Shown in pieces: positions 63,863 through 64,000 of a DNA stretch of 64,000 nt. The notes below the pieces were generated by a model. That model did no database searches. It saw only the letters and a program-made list of their open reading frames with translations, and was not told where the DNA came from. The stretch is from positions 42,037-106,036 of the forward strand of contig NZ_AJKS02000011.1 in NCBI RefSeq assembly GCF_000265245.1. Reading direction: 5' to 3'. The translations under genes were made by a program, and so were the position numbers. This stretch comes from Halomonas smyrnensis AAD6. Lineage in GTDB: Bacteria > Pseudomonadota > Gammaproteobacteria > Pseudomonadales > Halomonadaceae. Each line of letters opens with the position of its first letter. Position 1 is the stretch's first letter.

Positions 63863-64000
63863 ACCGTCACCCCTTTTATTGCCCGAAGACAACATTCCTC
63901 AATGGATAAACCCTGAGAACTTCAGTTTTCATCCCCGTCCCTGTCAATATTTTATACATCTCCCATAATCCAATGTTGAGCCAGCTATCACTCTCACACC

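Overview
The window is GC-rich, gene-dense bacterial chromosome that reads like a member of the Halomonadaceae (Halomonas or a close relative). This is inferred from protein similarity as I remember it, from the Gammaproteobacterial gene set (RecBCD, purEK, CsiD/LhgO, several TRAP transporters, SSS symporters, arginine/ornithine-type ABC transporter) and from codon use. No rRNA, tRNA, insertion sequence, prophage or CRISPR array was recognised. About 51 protein genes are supported.

Layout. 1-0.8 kb: 3' end of an SMP-30/gluconolactonase gene. 1.1-7.8 kb: astE, then an aotPQM-like basic amino-acid ABC transporter with two tandem substrate-binding proteins and an isoaspartyl-dipeptidase homologue. 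I read this as a possible locus for taking up and splitting beta-aspartyl dipeptides or arginine. 7.8-11.4 kb: a CadR-type MerR regulator with a clear operator, a TraX-like membrane protein, and a divergent LysR/YeiH pair with two dyad operators. 11.5-13.2 kb: purEK. 13.5-18.0 kb: a YbaY-type lipoprotein and a TAXI-TRAP transporter with a DUF1850 protein. 18.2-22.6 kb: glutarate catabolism (glaH, lhgO) with an APC permease and a small XRE regulator. 22.7-31 kb: a secreted protein, ilvD, an SSS transporter under a TPP riboswitch, unknown genes, a second YbaY-type lipoprotein, and mmsA.

31-46 kb: katG, an AEC transporter, a betaine-homocysteine methyltransferase-like gene preceded by a MetR-type box, a GNAT, SelO, a DUF2252 protein, kynurenine formamidase plus kynU, an SSS symporter with a 42-residue membrane partner, and an Ada-AlkA fusion followed by ogt. 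46.6-52.5 kb: a five-gene operon with a TRAP transporter, malonyl-CoA decarboxylase and malonyl-CoA synthetase, most likely for malonate use. 52.5-53.4 kb: a small phosphodiesterase and an unknown protein. 53.5-63.3 kb: recC-recB-recD, joined by ATGA overlaps. After recD the sequence becomes visibly AT-richer and carries one small secreted protein of unknown function.

The theme is scavenging: many compact units pair one transporter with the first one or two catabolic enzymes for its likely substrate. Several carry visible control elements, including a TPP riboswitch, MetR, LysR and CadR operators, and intergenic hairpins that may set expression ratios.
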